Shown: positions 32,658-41,810 of the stretch, in pieces
Layout of the letters: each line of letters opens with the position of its first letter
Position numbering within the stretch: position 1 is the stretch's first letter
Origin: JBBDWK01 sp040902885
GTDB taxonomy: Bacteria > Acidobacteriota > Terriglobia > Bryobacterales > Bryobacteraceae
Assembly: GCA_040902885.1 (NCBI GenBank)
Contig: JBBDWK010000100.1
Location: 9,054-73,053, forward strand
Reading direction: 5' to 3'
DNA: 64,000 nucleotides
Position numbers and translations under genes: made by a program
The notes under the pieces: model-generated
Told to the model about the DNA's origin: nothing
The model's input: the letters and a program-made list of their open reading frames with translations, nothing else
Database searches by the model: none

Positions 32658-33688
32658 CGGCTCGCCGGCGTCTTCGTTTTTAAACAGGATTTCCGCCATT
32701 GCGTAGCGCAGCCGGTCCAGACCCTGGCCGGTTGCGCTGGATATCTCGTGGAAGGGCAGATTCCGGTCTTCGGCAACCTTTCGAAGCGCTTGCACCCGCT
32801 CCGCACTCTGCGCGGCGTCCATCTTTGTGGCCACTACCAGCATCGGCTTCCCGGCGAGTTCCGGGCTGAAGCTCCGCAGCTCGTTCATGACCACCTCGAA
32901 ATCGTGCGCCGGATCGCGGCCGGTGGCTTCCGACACGTCTACGAGATGCGCAAGCAAACGCGTCCGCTCCACGTGCCGTAAAAACTGAACGCCAAGGCCG
33001 TGGCCGAGGTGCGCGCCTTCGATCAGACCGGGGATATCGGCCACTACGAAACTGCGGAAGTCGTCGAGTTGGGCCACTCCCAAGTTCGGCTCGAGTGTGG
33101 TGAAAGGATAGTCCGCGATCTTCGGCCGCGCGGCCGAGATTCTGGAAATGAGAGTGGACTTACCGGCATTGGGAAAGCCCANNNNNNNNNNAAGCCCACC
33201 AGCCCTACGTCGGCGAGCAGCTTCAGCTCGAGGCGCAAGGTCCGCTCCTCGCCCGGCCGGCCGGGCTCGTGTTCCGTGGGGGCCTGATGGGTCGAGGTCG
33301 CAAAGCGTGCGTTTCCCCGGCCTCCACGCCCGCCGTGCGCGACCACAACGCGCTCGCCGGGCTGGGTGAAGTCGTGAATCGGCTCGCCGGTATCGTCGTC
33401 GTGGACCATCGTCCCGACCGGCACTTGAAGCTCGACTGGGGTTCCTTCGTGGCCCGTGCGGTTGCTGCCCTCGCCGTGCCGCCCGCGCTGCGCTTTGTGC
33501 TCCGGATTGAACCGGAAGTGCAGCAGGGTGTTGACGTGTTCGGAGGAGACCATGACGATGTCGCCGCCGCGGCCGCCATCGCCGCCGCTGGGTCCGCCGC
33601 GCGGAACGTATTTTTCCCGGCGAAAGGCCAGGCACCCGTTGCCCCCGTCGCCGGCCTTCACGCGGATTTTTACCTGATCGATGAACAT
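32637..33688 (-). CDS. obgE: GTPase Obg (interrupted by an assembly gap)
   Basis: Essential ribosome-associated GTPase. The N-terminal glycine-rich Obg domain (VKAGDGGNGCLAFRREKY) and the G domain (GFPNAGKST, DIPGLIEGAHLGHGLG, TKMD, SSATGQGLD) are both complete, but they lie in different frames on each side of ten Ns. The same seven bases, AAGCCCA, stand at both edges of the gap. Merging them and dropping the Ns restores one 344-residue frame reading LVGFPNAGKS. The start at 33688 matches the family (MFIDQVKI) and has no Shine-Dalgarno sequence because the terminator tract abuts it. It follows rplU-rpmA as in most bacteria. Confidence 0.95.
33175..33198. other. Scaffold gap with overlapping contig ends
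   Basis: Ns occupy 33182-33191. AAGCCCA occurs at 33175-33181 and again at 33192-33198, so the two contig ends overlap and no sequence is actually missing. Confidence 0.9.
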
Positions 33689-33690
33689 GC

Positions 33691-33732
33691 AAAAAAGAAA
33701 AGCCGCCCGCGGACCCAATGCACGCGGGCGGC
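33691..33732 (-). terminator. Intrinsic terminator between rpmA and obgE
   Basis: On the minus strand a perfect 10-bp stem GCCGCCCGCG/CGCGGGCGGC is followed by TTTTCTTTTTT and then, two bases later, by the obgE ATG. It should end most rplU-rpmA transcripts and let only a fraction reach obgE. Confidence 0.85.
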
Positions 33733-33778
33733 CAGGATACTGCCCGAAAAGCTACTGCCCGAAAACTCTGCTATGCGG

Positions 33779-34036
33779 TCAGGCCAGGGCCTTAACGCTG
33801 ACGAATTTGCCCATGCGCCCGCGGTCGCGGAATTCGACGACGCCAGTCACTTTCGCGAACAGCGTGTCGTCCTTGCCCCAGCCCACATTCTCGCCGGGCT
33901 TCAGCCTGGTGCCGCGCTGGCGGACGATGATCGAGCCGCCCGGAACCGTCTGCCCCCCGAAAACCTTGATTCCCAGCCGCTGGGCATTGGAATCGCGGCC
34001 GTTTTTAGAGCTTCCTAAACCTTTTTTATGCGCCAT
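33779..34036 (-). CDS. rpmA: Ribosomal protein L27
   Basis: Large-subunit protein near the peptidyl-transferase centre. It has 85 residues and begins MAHKKGLGSSKNGRDSNAQ with the classic GGQTVPGGSIIVRQRGT block. It starts eight bases after the rplU stop. No N-terminal cleavage extension of the Firmicutes type is present. Confidence 0.98.
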   Translation of the reverse strand: MAHKKGLGSSKNGRDSNAQRLGIKVFGGQTVPGGSIIVRQRGTRLKPGENVGWGKDDTLFAKVTGVVEFRDRGRMGKFVSVKALA

Positions 34037-34044
34037 ACTTCCCC

Positions 34045-34356
34045 CTACGCAACAATCTCGTTGACCACCACTTCGGTGAAGTTCTGGCGGTGACCGATGG
34101 TCTTTTTATACTGTTTTTTGCGCTTGAATTTGAAGACGATGAGCTTATCGCCGCGCCCGCTGCCTTTAATGGTGCCCTTAACCCGCGCCTCGGCCAGCTC
34201 CGAACCGGCGCGGAGTGTGCCTTCATCGCTGAAAACGGCCAACACGCGCGAAAACTCCACTTCGGATCCGGCTTCGCCGGGCAATGTTTCTACCTTGATG
34301 ATCGATCCCGGGGCTACGCGATATTGTTTCCCGCCGGTCTCGATGATTGCGTGCAT
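34045..34356 (-). CDS. rplU: Ribosomal protein L21
   Basis: Large-subunit protein that binds 23S rRNA. It has 103 residues, starts MHAIIETGGKQYRV and contains the C-terminal FKFKRKKQYKKTIGHRQ signature. It is first in the rplU-rpmA-obgE order. Its ribosome-binding site lies partly in a small hairpin. Confidence 0.98.
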   Translation of the reverse strand: MHAIIETGGKQYRVAPGSIIKVETLPGEAGSEVEFSRVLAVFSDEGTLRAGSELAEARVKGTIKGSGRGDKLIVFKFKRKKQYKKTIGHRQNFTEVVVNEIVA

Positions 34357-34360
34357 AAAA

Positions 34361-34394
34361 ATCCCTTCAACGCTGAAGCGTAACTTTCATTCTA
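34361..34394 (-). promoter_or_regulatory. rplU promoter and leader hairpin
   Basis: On the minus strand TAGAAT (34389-34394) is a likely -10. The short leader contains CTTCA-GCGT-TGAAG, a 5-bp hairpin whose 3' arm is part of the GAAGGGA ribosome-binding site. This could allow feedback on translation, but the stem is short. Confidence 0.35.
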
Positions 34395-34415
34395 CAAAAT
34401 CCGGCTTGGAATTGC

Positions 34416-34485
34416 ACCGCCGAGACGCCGAGGCGCCGAGAAAACCTTATATGGTTTTTTCTCTGCGCCTCGGCGTCTCGGCGGT
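34416..34485. repeat. Long inverted-repeat element, copy 2
   Basis: About 31-base arms (34416-34446 and 34453-34485) built of the same CCGAGACG/CGTCTCGG units as the copy at 18662, with the two internal units in swapped order and a 6-base loop. It lies between the end of a receptor gene and the rplU promoter. Confidence 0.88.
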
Positions 34486-34492
34486 AAAGTAT

Positions 34493-37400
34493 CTAGAAGT
34501 GGATGCGGCCCGTGTACTGGAACTCGCGGCCGCGGTTGCTCTGGTTGGTGGAACGTCCGAAGTTGGGCGAGGTTACACCCATATCCGGGTTGTTCGGGAC
34601 GAAGCTGTTGGTGAGGTTATAGGCCTCCAGCCGCAGCTCGAAGCGCACCCGCTCGGTGACTGAGAACATCTTCACCAGCGTGGTGTCGAGGTTCCAGTTG
34701 CGCGGGCCGCGCACGCCGCTGTACTGCCATGGGTTGGTGCGCGGCGTGTAGGCCGGCAATCGGGTGAACAACGACGTGTCGAACCACTTCTCCCGAGTGG
34801 GAGCCGAGATACGTGGATCGCCGTCTGCGGCCTGCATCGCGCCAAAGCGGAGGAAGTTGCCCGAATCGTAAAACAGCAGCCCGCTCGTCGACCAGCCGCC
34901 CAGCACGCCGTTGACGAGCTTGTTGGCATTGGCCAGCCAGCGGCGTCCCTTCCCGAACGGCAGATCGTAAGTCGACGCCGCCGCGATGCGGTGCCGCGGG
35001 TTGTTGCTGTCGAGCCAGGTTGCGTGGTTGGCGAACTGGTCGATGTCGTTGAAGAAGTTGCTGTTCCGCTCCTGATTGTAGTTATAGGCGAGGTGCACCA
35101 TCATGCCATCGGAGACCGCCCGCTGCACCTTGAGCTGGAAGGCGTGATACCGGTTCTCAAAGCCGCCGGTGTTGGTCTGCGTGAGTCCCCCGTATTGCGG
35201 ATATGTCGAGAGCAGGCTGCGCCGCGTCACCCGCGGCTGGTTCCGCAACTGGCCGGGGAACTGTTCCGGAGTCAGATAGTTGAAAAACGGATTGGCGACC
35301 TGCTGATCGACGACGCCTTTGTGTGTGTAGACGAGATTGGGATCCACCATGTTCGCCGGCAGACTGTACGGCTGGCTCGTGCCGATATTGAAGAAGTAGG
35401 TGGCGTCCACGTGGAACCGCCCCGGCAACTGCCGCTGGAAGGACAGGTTGAAGCGGTCGTTGATGCCGGGCTGGAAGTCCTGCTGGTGCCAACTGGTGGC
35501 CTGGCCCAGGTTGGTGTAGCGGCCCAGCGTCTTGTCCACGGGGTGGATCAGTGGATTCAGGTTCGCAGGGAAGGGATTGCTCAAGACCGCGCTTGGCACG
35601 CCCTGCAGGGCAGGCTGTACCGTCGTTTGCGCACTGAACCCCGGGTATTGGTAACTACCAATAGCATCAACAGCGTAGAGCGGCGGCACTACATACCGCG
35701 CGTAGCCGGCACGGATAGCCGAGCGGTCGTCAAGCCGCACGGCGATGCCGACGCGCGGCGTGAAGACGTTTCTCGGGCTGTTCCAGGAGCGGCGGTTGTT
35801 GCCGTCGGTGAATACCCAGGCGCCGTTGAAGCTGTACGGCTGCCCGCGCAGAGCCGCCACGTCGGCGGGGATGGCGGGCGGATTGGCCTGCATTTCGGGA
35901 ATCGGGTTGTTCAGATCCAGGAAGCGCGAGAGGCGATTGTCCGGATCCCAGGGGCCGGTCTCGAACTCCCAGCGCAGGCCCAGGTTCAGCGTGATATTGC
36001 GGTTGATCTTCCAGTCGTCCTGGACGAAACCGGCATAGAAATCCGTCCAGACTTTCTGCAGCGGGATGTACTGCGCCTGGGAAGTCTCGCTCGTCGCGCC
36101 GGAGGTAATCGCGCCGAGCAGGAAGGTGCCATACATATCGCCGCTGAGGCCTGTGTTGGGCGCCAGGAAGGTGTTCGCCGTCAGCGCCGGCTGAAAGATA
36201 AAGTTCATCAGGTTCGGGCGGATGCTGCTGCCGCGGAACAAGCGGCTCTCGCCGCCCCACTTAACGTAGTGCGAATTGATGTTCTTCGACACGCGCCCCG
36301 AGTAGTTGAAGCTCTCCGGGTGCTGCCACCAGTAGCCGCCCTTGCCGAACGACGCGCTGCCCCGGCCGTTGAAAACCAGATTCGGGTAGTAGACGGCCGG
36401 AATGTCGCGCAGGTAGCCCTGATACCAGCCGTTGCTCCAGAAATTGGCCAGACCCTCCTCGCCCACCTTGGCTGATGGCGCATCGTAATCGTCGTTCAGG
36501 CTGGCATAGCTGAAGCGGAAGTTGATCACCGTCGTCGGGTTCATCGTATAGACGGCATCGCCCGCAACGTTGCGCGAGTTCATCACGCCGCCGTTGTCGT
36601 TCGGCATGGCCGGCGAATTGTTCGGCGTGTAGTTGTTCTGGTCGATGTCCGTTCGGAACCGCGCGTAGCGGGCGAATATCTTCCACTTGTCGTTGATGTT
36701 CCAATCCGTGCGGTTGGAGAAGTTCCAATACTTCAACTGCCAGGAGTACGCCTGCTGGTAATTGTTGGCGCCGGCGACGGTTGTGCCCGGACCGTTGGGC
36801 AGCCAGATGTCCTGCATGAAGCGTTGCGCCACCGGGTCGATGCGGCTGGCCGGAATGATGTTGCCGGCGAAGGGAGTGCGTGTGGCGGTGTTGGCCGCGG
36901 CGTTGAACTGGGTCGTCCAGGGATCGTGGATCGTCCGGAGCCCGCCGACGTTGTTGAGCGATTGCGAGAAGTTGCCGCCTCGCTCCAGCTCGGTGGGCAG
37001 CGTCGTGATCGCGTTGCGTGGATCGTTCTGCCGCCACTGCTCCCAGGAGGTGAACGTGAACAGCTTGTTCTTGACGATCGGGTTGCCGACCGTGCCGCCC
37101 CAGATGTGGTTGCGGACCAGGTTCGGCCCGCGCGCCACCGAGTTGCTCACGGCGTTCAACGCGGGGTTGCGGCCCATGTAGTATGCGCTGCCGTGAACCT
37201 CGTTGGTGCCGGACTTCATCGACAGGCTCAACACGCCGCCGGCCGAGTGGCCGAACTCGGAATCCACGGCGTTCTGTTGCACGGTGAACTCCTGCACGGC
37301 GTCCATGGGCGGCGCATAGGAGCCCTTCTGGTTCAACTGCAGCGGCGCGCCGTCGAGCAGCAGATCGTTCTTCCTCGTCGTGTTGCCGCCGACATCCATG

Positions 37401-37960
37401 GAGCTTGACGACCACATGAAGAACGGATTGCGCGTCGCGTTGGTAGCGTACCGGTTCACCACGGCCGGGTCAAGCAGCGCCAGAGTGAACGGGTTCCGCG
37501 CCAGCACCGGCAGATCCGTGAGCATCTTGCGATCGACGGTGAGGGACATGGTGCTGGTGTTGAACTGCACCGCCACGGCCCCTTCCGACACGTTGATGGT
37601 CTCGGCCACGACGCCGATGCGGAGAACCGCATTCACGGTCACATCGCCGCGGACCTGCACCTGAATGTTCTGCTGGATGTATTTGCTGAAGCCCGGAGCT
37701 TCAACGGTAAGTTGGTACCGGCCCGGCTCGACAAAGTCGAACAGGTATTGTCCGCTGGCGTTCGTCTGGCGGACCGTTTCGACGCCCGTGCCGGTGTTCA
37801 GCAGCGTGCTGGTGGCGCCGGGAATGACAGCCGAGGTTGCGTCCGTCACAATTCCCTGCACGCGTGCACGGTAGTCCTGGGCGGCCGCCTGCCACGCCAG
37901 GGACACCAAAAAGCCAAGAGCCGCTCCTCTCAAGCAGAGAAGCCCCGTTTCTTTCGTCAT
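34493..37960 (-). CDS. Oar-like TonB-dependent outer-membrane receptor (paralogue A)
   Basis: A 1155-residue outer-membrane protein. Signal peptide (AALGFLVSLAWQAAAQ), a carboxypeptidase-regulatory-like beta-sandwich (about 25-105; VQGIVTDATSAVIPGA), a plug-like region (about 115-230) and a large barrel ending in YTGRIHF with a terminal Phe. The ATG at 37960 has GAGGAAAG before it. It is clearly homologous to the divergent gene at 38154, with shared blocks such as MKSGTNEVHG and GRNPALNA. It probably imports or binds large glycan pieces, but there is no SusD partner. Confidence 0.9.
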   Translation of the reverse strand: MTKETGLLCLRGAALGFLVSLAWQAAAQDYRARVQGIVTDATSAVIPGATSTLLNTGTGVETVRQTNASGQYLFDFVEPGRYQLTVEAPGFSKYIQQNIQVQVRGDVTVNAVLRIGVVAETINVSEGAVAVQFNTSTMSLTVDRKMLTDLPVLARNPFTLALLDPAVVNRYATNATRNPFFMWSSSSMDVGGNTTRKNDLLLDGAPLQLNQKGSYAPPMDAVQEFTVQQNAVDSEFGHSAGGVLSLSMKSGTNEVHGSAYYMGRNPALNAVSNSVARGPNLVRNHIWGGTVGNPIVKNKLFTFTSWEQWRQNDPRNAITTLPTELERGGNFSQSLNNVGGLRTIHDPWTTQFNAAANTATRTPFAGNIIPASRIDPVAQRFMQDIWLPNGPGTTVAGANNYQQAYSWQLKYWNFSNRTDWNINDKWKIFARYARFRTDIDQNNYTPNNSPAMPNDNGGVMNSRNVAGDAVYTMNPTTVINFRFSYASLNDDYDAPSAKVGEEGLANFWSNGWYQGYLRDIPAVYYPNLVFNGRGSASFGKGGYWWQHPESFNYSGRVSKNINSHYVKWGGESRLFRGSSIRPNLMNFIFQPALTANTFLAPNTGLSGDMYGTFLLGAITSGATSETSQAQYIPLQKVWTDFYAGFVQDDWKINRNITLNLGLRWEFETGPWDPDNRLSRFLDLNNPIPEMQANPPAIPADVAALRGQPYSFNGAWVFTDGNNRRSWNSPRNVFTPRVGIAVRLDDRSAIRAGYARYVVPPLYAVDAIGSYQYPGFSAQTTVQPALQGVPSAVLSNPFPANLNPLIHPVDKTLGRYTNLGQATSWHQQDFQPGINDRFNLSFQRQLPGRFHVDATYFFNIGTSQPYSLPANMVDPNLVYTHKGVVDQQVANPFFNYLTPEQFPGQLRNQPRVTRRSLLSTYPQYGGLTQTNTGGFENRYHAFQLKVQRAVSDGMMVHLAYNYNQERNSNFFNDIDQFANHATWLDSNNPRHRIAAASTYDLPFGKGRRWLANANKLVNGVLGGWSTSGLLFYDSGNFLRFGAMQAADGDPRISAPTREKWFDTSLFTRLPAYTPRTNPWQYSGVRGPRNWNLDTTLVKMFSVTERVRFELRLEAYNLTNSFVPNNPDMGVTSPNFGRSTNQSNRGREFQYTGRIHF

Positions 37961-38153
37961 GCTTTCCTCCCCGTTACTGAATTCTTCAAACCCCATATCC
38001 CGGCCGCTTCATGGCGCCGAGACACCCAAGTCAAATCATCCCGATTAAGATCTGATTGGATTGGGTTTATCACATGGATTAAAATTTGTCAAACAAGCAC
38101 CGGACAACGAGCGGCGGGAGTATCATATGCGTGAGCTCTGAGGGGGGCAAACC
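37961..38153. promoter_or_regulatory. Divergent control region of the two paralogous receptors
   Basis: This 193-base gap serves both receptor genes. It is AT-rich in the middle (38041-38095). TATCAT at 38121-38126 could be the -10 for the rightward gene. GATAAA (minus strand, near 38066-38075) with TGT before it could serve the leftward gene. No clear operator palindrome was seen. Confidence 0.4.
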
Positions 38154-41100
38154 ATGAATTGTCGTGTGTTCTCCACCATACTCTTGGTGGTTATGCCAAG
38201 TGTGCTCTGTGCACAGGAGTATCGCGGGAAAGTTCAGGGCGTGGTGAGCGATTCGTCCAGGGCCGTCGTACCGGGCGCTCGGGCGACGCTGCATAACGCG
38301 AAAACGGGCGTCGAAGCGATGCGCGAAAGCGGCCCGAACGGCCATTACCTGTTCGACTTTGTCGAGCCCGGCACCTACATACTGCGTGTCGAGCAGGAAG
38401 GGTTTAGCAGGTTCATACAGGAGAACATCCTGGTCGAAAACCGCAGCGACATTACTGTGAACGTGGCGCTGCAGCTTGGTGCCGTAGCCGAGACCATTTC
38501 GGTGACCGAAGCTCCCGTTTCGGTGAAGTTCAATACTTCGTCCATGGAAGTGACGGTCGACAACAAGAGCGTAATGTCACTGCCTATTGTCGCCCGTAAC
38601 CCCTTCACGCTGGTTCTACTGAACCCGGCCGTCGTCAACCGTTACACCAGCCCGCGAAACCCCTTCTTCATGTGGGCCGCCAGCCAGATGGATGTCGGCG
38701 GCCAGACCAGCACCAAGAACGATGTGCTGGTGGACGGCATGCCTGTGATGCTCGGGCCAAAAGCGTCCTATGCTCCCTCCATGGACAGCACTACGGAAGT
38801 AACAGTCCAGCAGAACAGCGTGGATGCGGAATACGGCCATAGCGCTGGCGGCATTTTCAACGTCTCGATGAAGTCGGGGACCAACGAAGTGCACGGGACG
38901 GCTTACTATTTCGGGCGCAATCCCGCGCTCAATGCGGCGTCGAATCCTCTGACCCGGACGCCCAACCTAGTCCGCAATCACATCTTCGGCGGCACAATCG
39001 GAAGTCCCCTGGTCAAGAACCGGATCTTCAATTTCTTCTCCTACGAGCAGTGGAAGCAGAAGGACCCCCGCTTCACCCAGCGCAGAATGATGACGCCGCT
39101 CGAAGCCCAAGGCGACTTTTCTCAGTCTCGGAACATAGACGGGGGGCTGCGCACCATTTACGACCCCTGGACCTCACGGCTGGTGGGAAGCGCGGCAACC
39201 CGCACGGCCTTCCCGAATAATGTCATCCCGCAGTCCCGGATGGACCCCACCGCACTCAAGCTCCAGAACGACCTGTGGGGGCCAAACGGTCCCGGCACCG
39301 ATATAACCGGGTTCAACAACTTCCAGGCGGGATTCGCGCGCATTATCGAGTACCACAACATCAGCGATCGCGTGGATTTCAACCTCACCGACAATTTGAA
39401 GGGTTTTTTCCGTTTCAGCCGTTTCCGTACGACCTTGGAAGATCCTAACTGGACCCCCAACAACTCCCGGATCTTCCCCAACGACAACGGCGGCGTGATG
39501 CACTCCCTGAACGTTTCGGGCGACATGATCTACACGCTGAGTCCGAACACGATTCTGAACATCCGGGCCAACTACACCTCGCTGAACGATGACTATGACG
39601 CGCCGGGGCAGTATGCGAGCCTGGCCGACTACAAGGAGCTATTCCCGGGCAACGACTTCTACTCCCGCTACCTCGACTTCGGGGCCCCGTTCTATTTCCC
39701 TGGAATCAGCATCTCGCCGGACGGCGGGGGCTACGGCAAAGCGAGCTGGTGGTTCCAGCATCCGCAGCAGTATTTTACGGCCGCTAAGATCTCCAAACAG
39801 TCCGGCATGCACTATCTCAAGTTCGGCGGAGAATTCCGAACCTTGCGCGTGGACGCTATCCGGCCGCGGGCCTTCTCCTTCACCTTCCACCCGAATGAGA
39901 CGGCCAACACCTATATCAATCCGAACGTCAGGCTCAACGGCGACCCTTGGGCCAGCTTCCTCCTAGGCACCATCAACCCAGGTAACAATTCCTTTGGCGC
40001 CACCGAGCCGTTTAAGAAGGACACGGTCCACTACTACGGGGCCTTCATCCAGGACGACATCAAGCTGAGCAAGAACGTGACCTTGAACCTGGGACTGCGC
40101 TATGAATACGAGAGCGCCATCTTCGATCGGGGCGGTACGTACGGGGCGTCAAAATTCGAGCCCGACCGGTATTCGCGCGACTTGGACCTGTTGAACCCGA
40201 TTCCTGAATTCCAGGGCGCTGGGCAGCCGGTGATGCCGGCCGAAGCGCGCGCGCTGATGGACCGGCCTTATGAGTACAACGGGGCGTGGAATTTTACCGA
40301 CGAGAACAATCGTGGCATGTGGGACCCCAGGAGGCTGATCCTCCTGCCGCGGGCCGGCGTCGCCCTGCGGCTCAACGATCGCACCTCGTTGCGGATCGGC
40401 TGGGCGCGCTACAATACGCCTTCTAGCCTCCAAAGGGCCAACGGCGACGTGCTCGGCAGCACCGTAGTGCCCGGGTTTTCCGTCACCACGCTGGTAGCGC
40501 CGAACCTGGAAGGCGTCCCGCAGCAGAGGCTTAGCGATCCCTTCCCGGTGGCCACGAATCCGGTTGTTTTGCCAGTGGGCAAAGGCGACGGGCGGTACAC
40601 CGGCATGGGTGGCGTCGTCCAGTGGGACAAACGGGAGTTCGTGACCATGGTGAACGACCGGTTCAACGTCACGCTTCAGAAAGAGACCATCGCCAGGATG
40701 CTCGTGGAGGCCACGGTCTTCATGAATTTCGGGCGCGATCTTGGCTACAATCTCGACCTGAACCAGGTGAATCCGGCTATCACCAACTCCCAGGGCGCCG
40801 CGCTGACCCGAACGGTAAACAATCCGTTCTTCCAGATTCTCCCCGAGAACCAGTTCCGCGGTCCGCTGCGCACCCAGCGCACCGTAGCCTTGAGCCAGCT
40901 CCTCAAGCCTTACCCCCACTATCAAGGTATTACTCAGCTCAACACCGAGGGCGTGCGTAACCGGTACCGAGCCCTCCAGCTTCGGGTGCAGCGGCCGTTC
41001 GCCAACGGCTTCAATTTCCTGCTGGCGTACAACTACAACCACGACAAGCTGCAGGAATACTTTAACAAGGAGGAGCAGTTCGTAAACCAGTTCCGCTGGG

Positions 41101-41633
41101 AAGACGGGCAGATCGGCCGTCATCGGATGACCTTCGGCGGCACTTACGAATTCCCCTTTGGCAAAGGACGCAGGTTCCTGACGAATACGAATCGGGTCGT
41201 CGACGCCGTCCTTGGCGGCTGGACGACAAGCTGGATCTATGTCTACTACGCCGGCGACCGGCTGCGGTTCGGGCAGATGCGCGTGGTCGGAGATCCCAAG
41301 ATCGACAACCCGGATAAATGGGGTCTTATGTTCAACCCGCAGGCGTTCGAGTTCATCCCCAACGCCGAGTTCGACGTTCGCTCGAATCCGAAGTCGTATC
41401 CCGGGGTGCAGGGGCCGGGCACCAAGAATCTGGACCTGACCTTGGCCAAGTTCTTCCAACTCAGCGAGCGCTTCCGGATCGAGTTTCGCATGGAGACGTA
41501 TAACACGAGCAACACATTCAATGGGGCCAATCCGAACACGTCGGTGACCAGCGCGCAGTTCGGCCGGGTGACTACGCAGCGGAGTGGCGCACTGGGGCGC
41601 GAGTTGCAGTACAACATCCGGCTGCACTTTTAA
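38154..41633 (+). CDS. Oar-like TonB-dependent outer-membrane receptor (paralogue B)
   Basis: A 1159-residue protein with signal peptide (FSTILLVVMPSVLCAQ), carboxypeptidase-regulatory-like domain (about 22-105; VQGVVSDSSRAVVPGA), plug-like segment and barrel ending in YNIRLHF. A GAGGGGGG ribosome-binding site precedes the ATG. It faces away from its paralogue across a shared control region, which suggests an inverted duplication. An oxidoreductase and a sugar isomerase follow in the same direction and may process what this receptor imports. Confidence 0.9.
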   Translation: MNCRVFSTILLVVMPSVLCAQEYRGKVQGVVSDSSRAVVPGARATLHNAKTGVEAMRESGPNGHYLFDFVEPGTYILRVEQEGFSRFIQENILVENRSDITVNVALQLGAVAETISVTEAPVSVKFNTSSMEVTVDNKSVMSLPIVARNPFTLVLLNPAVVNRYTSPRNPFFMWAASQMDVGGQTSTKNDVLVDGMPVMLGPKASYAPSMDSTTEVTVQQNSVDAEYGHSAGGIFNVSMKSGTNEVHGTAYYFGRNPALNAASNPLTRTPNLVRNHIFGGTIGSPLVKNRIFNFFSYEQWKQKDPRFTQRRMMTPLEAQGDFSQSRNIDGGLRTIYDPWTSRLVGSAATRTAFPNNVIPQSRMDPTALKLQNDLWGPNGPGTDITGFNNFQAGFARIIEYHNISDRVDFNLTDNLKGFFRFSRFRTTLEDPNWTPNNSRIFPNDNGGVMHSLNVSGDMIYTLSPNTILNIRANYTSLNDDYDAPGQYASLADYKELFPGNDFYSRYLDFGAPFYFPGISISPDGGGYGKASWWFQHPQQYFTAAKISKQSGMHYLKFGGEFRTLRVDAIRPRAFSFTFHPNETANTYINPNVRLNGDPWASFLLGTINPGNNSFGATEPFKKDTVHYYGAFIQDDIKLSKNVTLNLGLRYEYESAIFDRGGTYGASKFEPDRYSRDLDLLNPIPEFQGAGQPVMPAEARALMDRPYEYNGAWNFTDENNRGMWDPRRLILLPRAGVALRLNDRTSLRIGWARYNTPSSLQRANGDVLGSTVVPGFSVTTLVAPNLEGVPQQRLSDPFPVATNPVVLPVGKGDGRYTGMGGVVQWDKREFVTMVNDRFNVTLQKETIARMLVEATVFMNFGRDLGYNLDLNQVNPAITNSQGAALTRTVNNPFFQILPENQFRGPLRTQRTVALSQLLKPYPHYQGITQLNTEGVRNRYRALQLRVQRPFANGFNFLLAYNYNHDKLQEYFNKEEQFVNQFRWEDGQIGRHRMTFGGTYEFPFGKGRRFLTNTNRVVDAVLGGWTTSWIYVYYAGDRLRFGQMRVVGDPKIDNPDKWGLMFNPQAFEFIPNAEFDVRSNPKSYPGVQGPGTKNLDLTLAKFFQLSERFRIEFRMETYNTSNTFNGANPNTSVTSAQFGRVTTQRSGALGRELQYNIRLHF

Positions 41634-41665
41634 GCTGAGAGGCCGCCGAAAGAAACCCTGGAATT

Positions 41666-41691
41666 AGCCGCTCCTGACGGTCGCGGCTCGG
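41666..41691. repeat. Single arm related to the inverted repeat at 29231
   Basis: These 26 bases share the core CTGACGGTCGCGGCTC with the arms at 29231-29292 (CTCACGGTCGCGGCTC there) and contain a small hairpin AGCCGC/GCGGCT. The partner arm is missing. It lies just after a receptor gene. Confidence 0.6.
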
Positions 41692-41810
41692 TAGGAAGCT
41701 GAACCGCGCCTCGTCACCTGCCCGAATCGTCGTAGCCGGATCCACCGTGTTGGTGACGTCGACTTGCTTCCGCGGGCCGGAATGTTGTATCCCAAGCTGA
41801 GCGGGATTTT

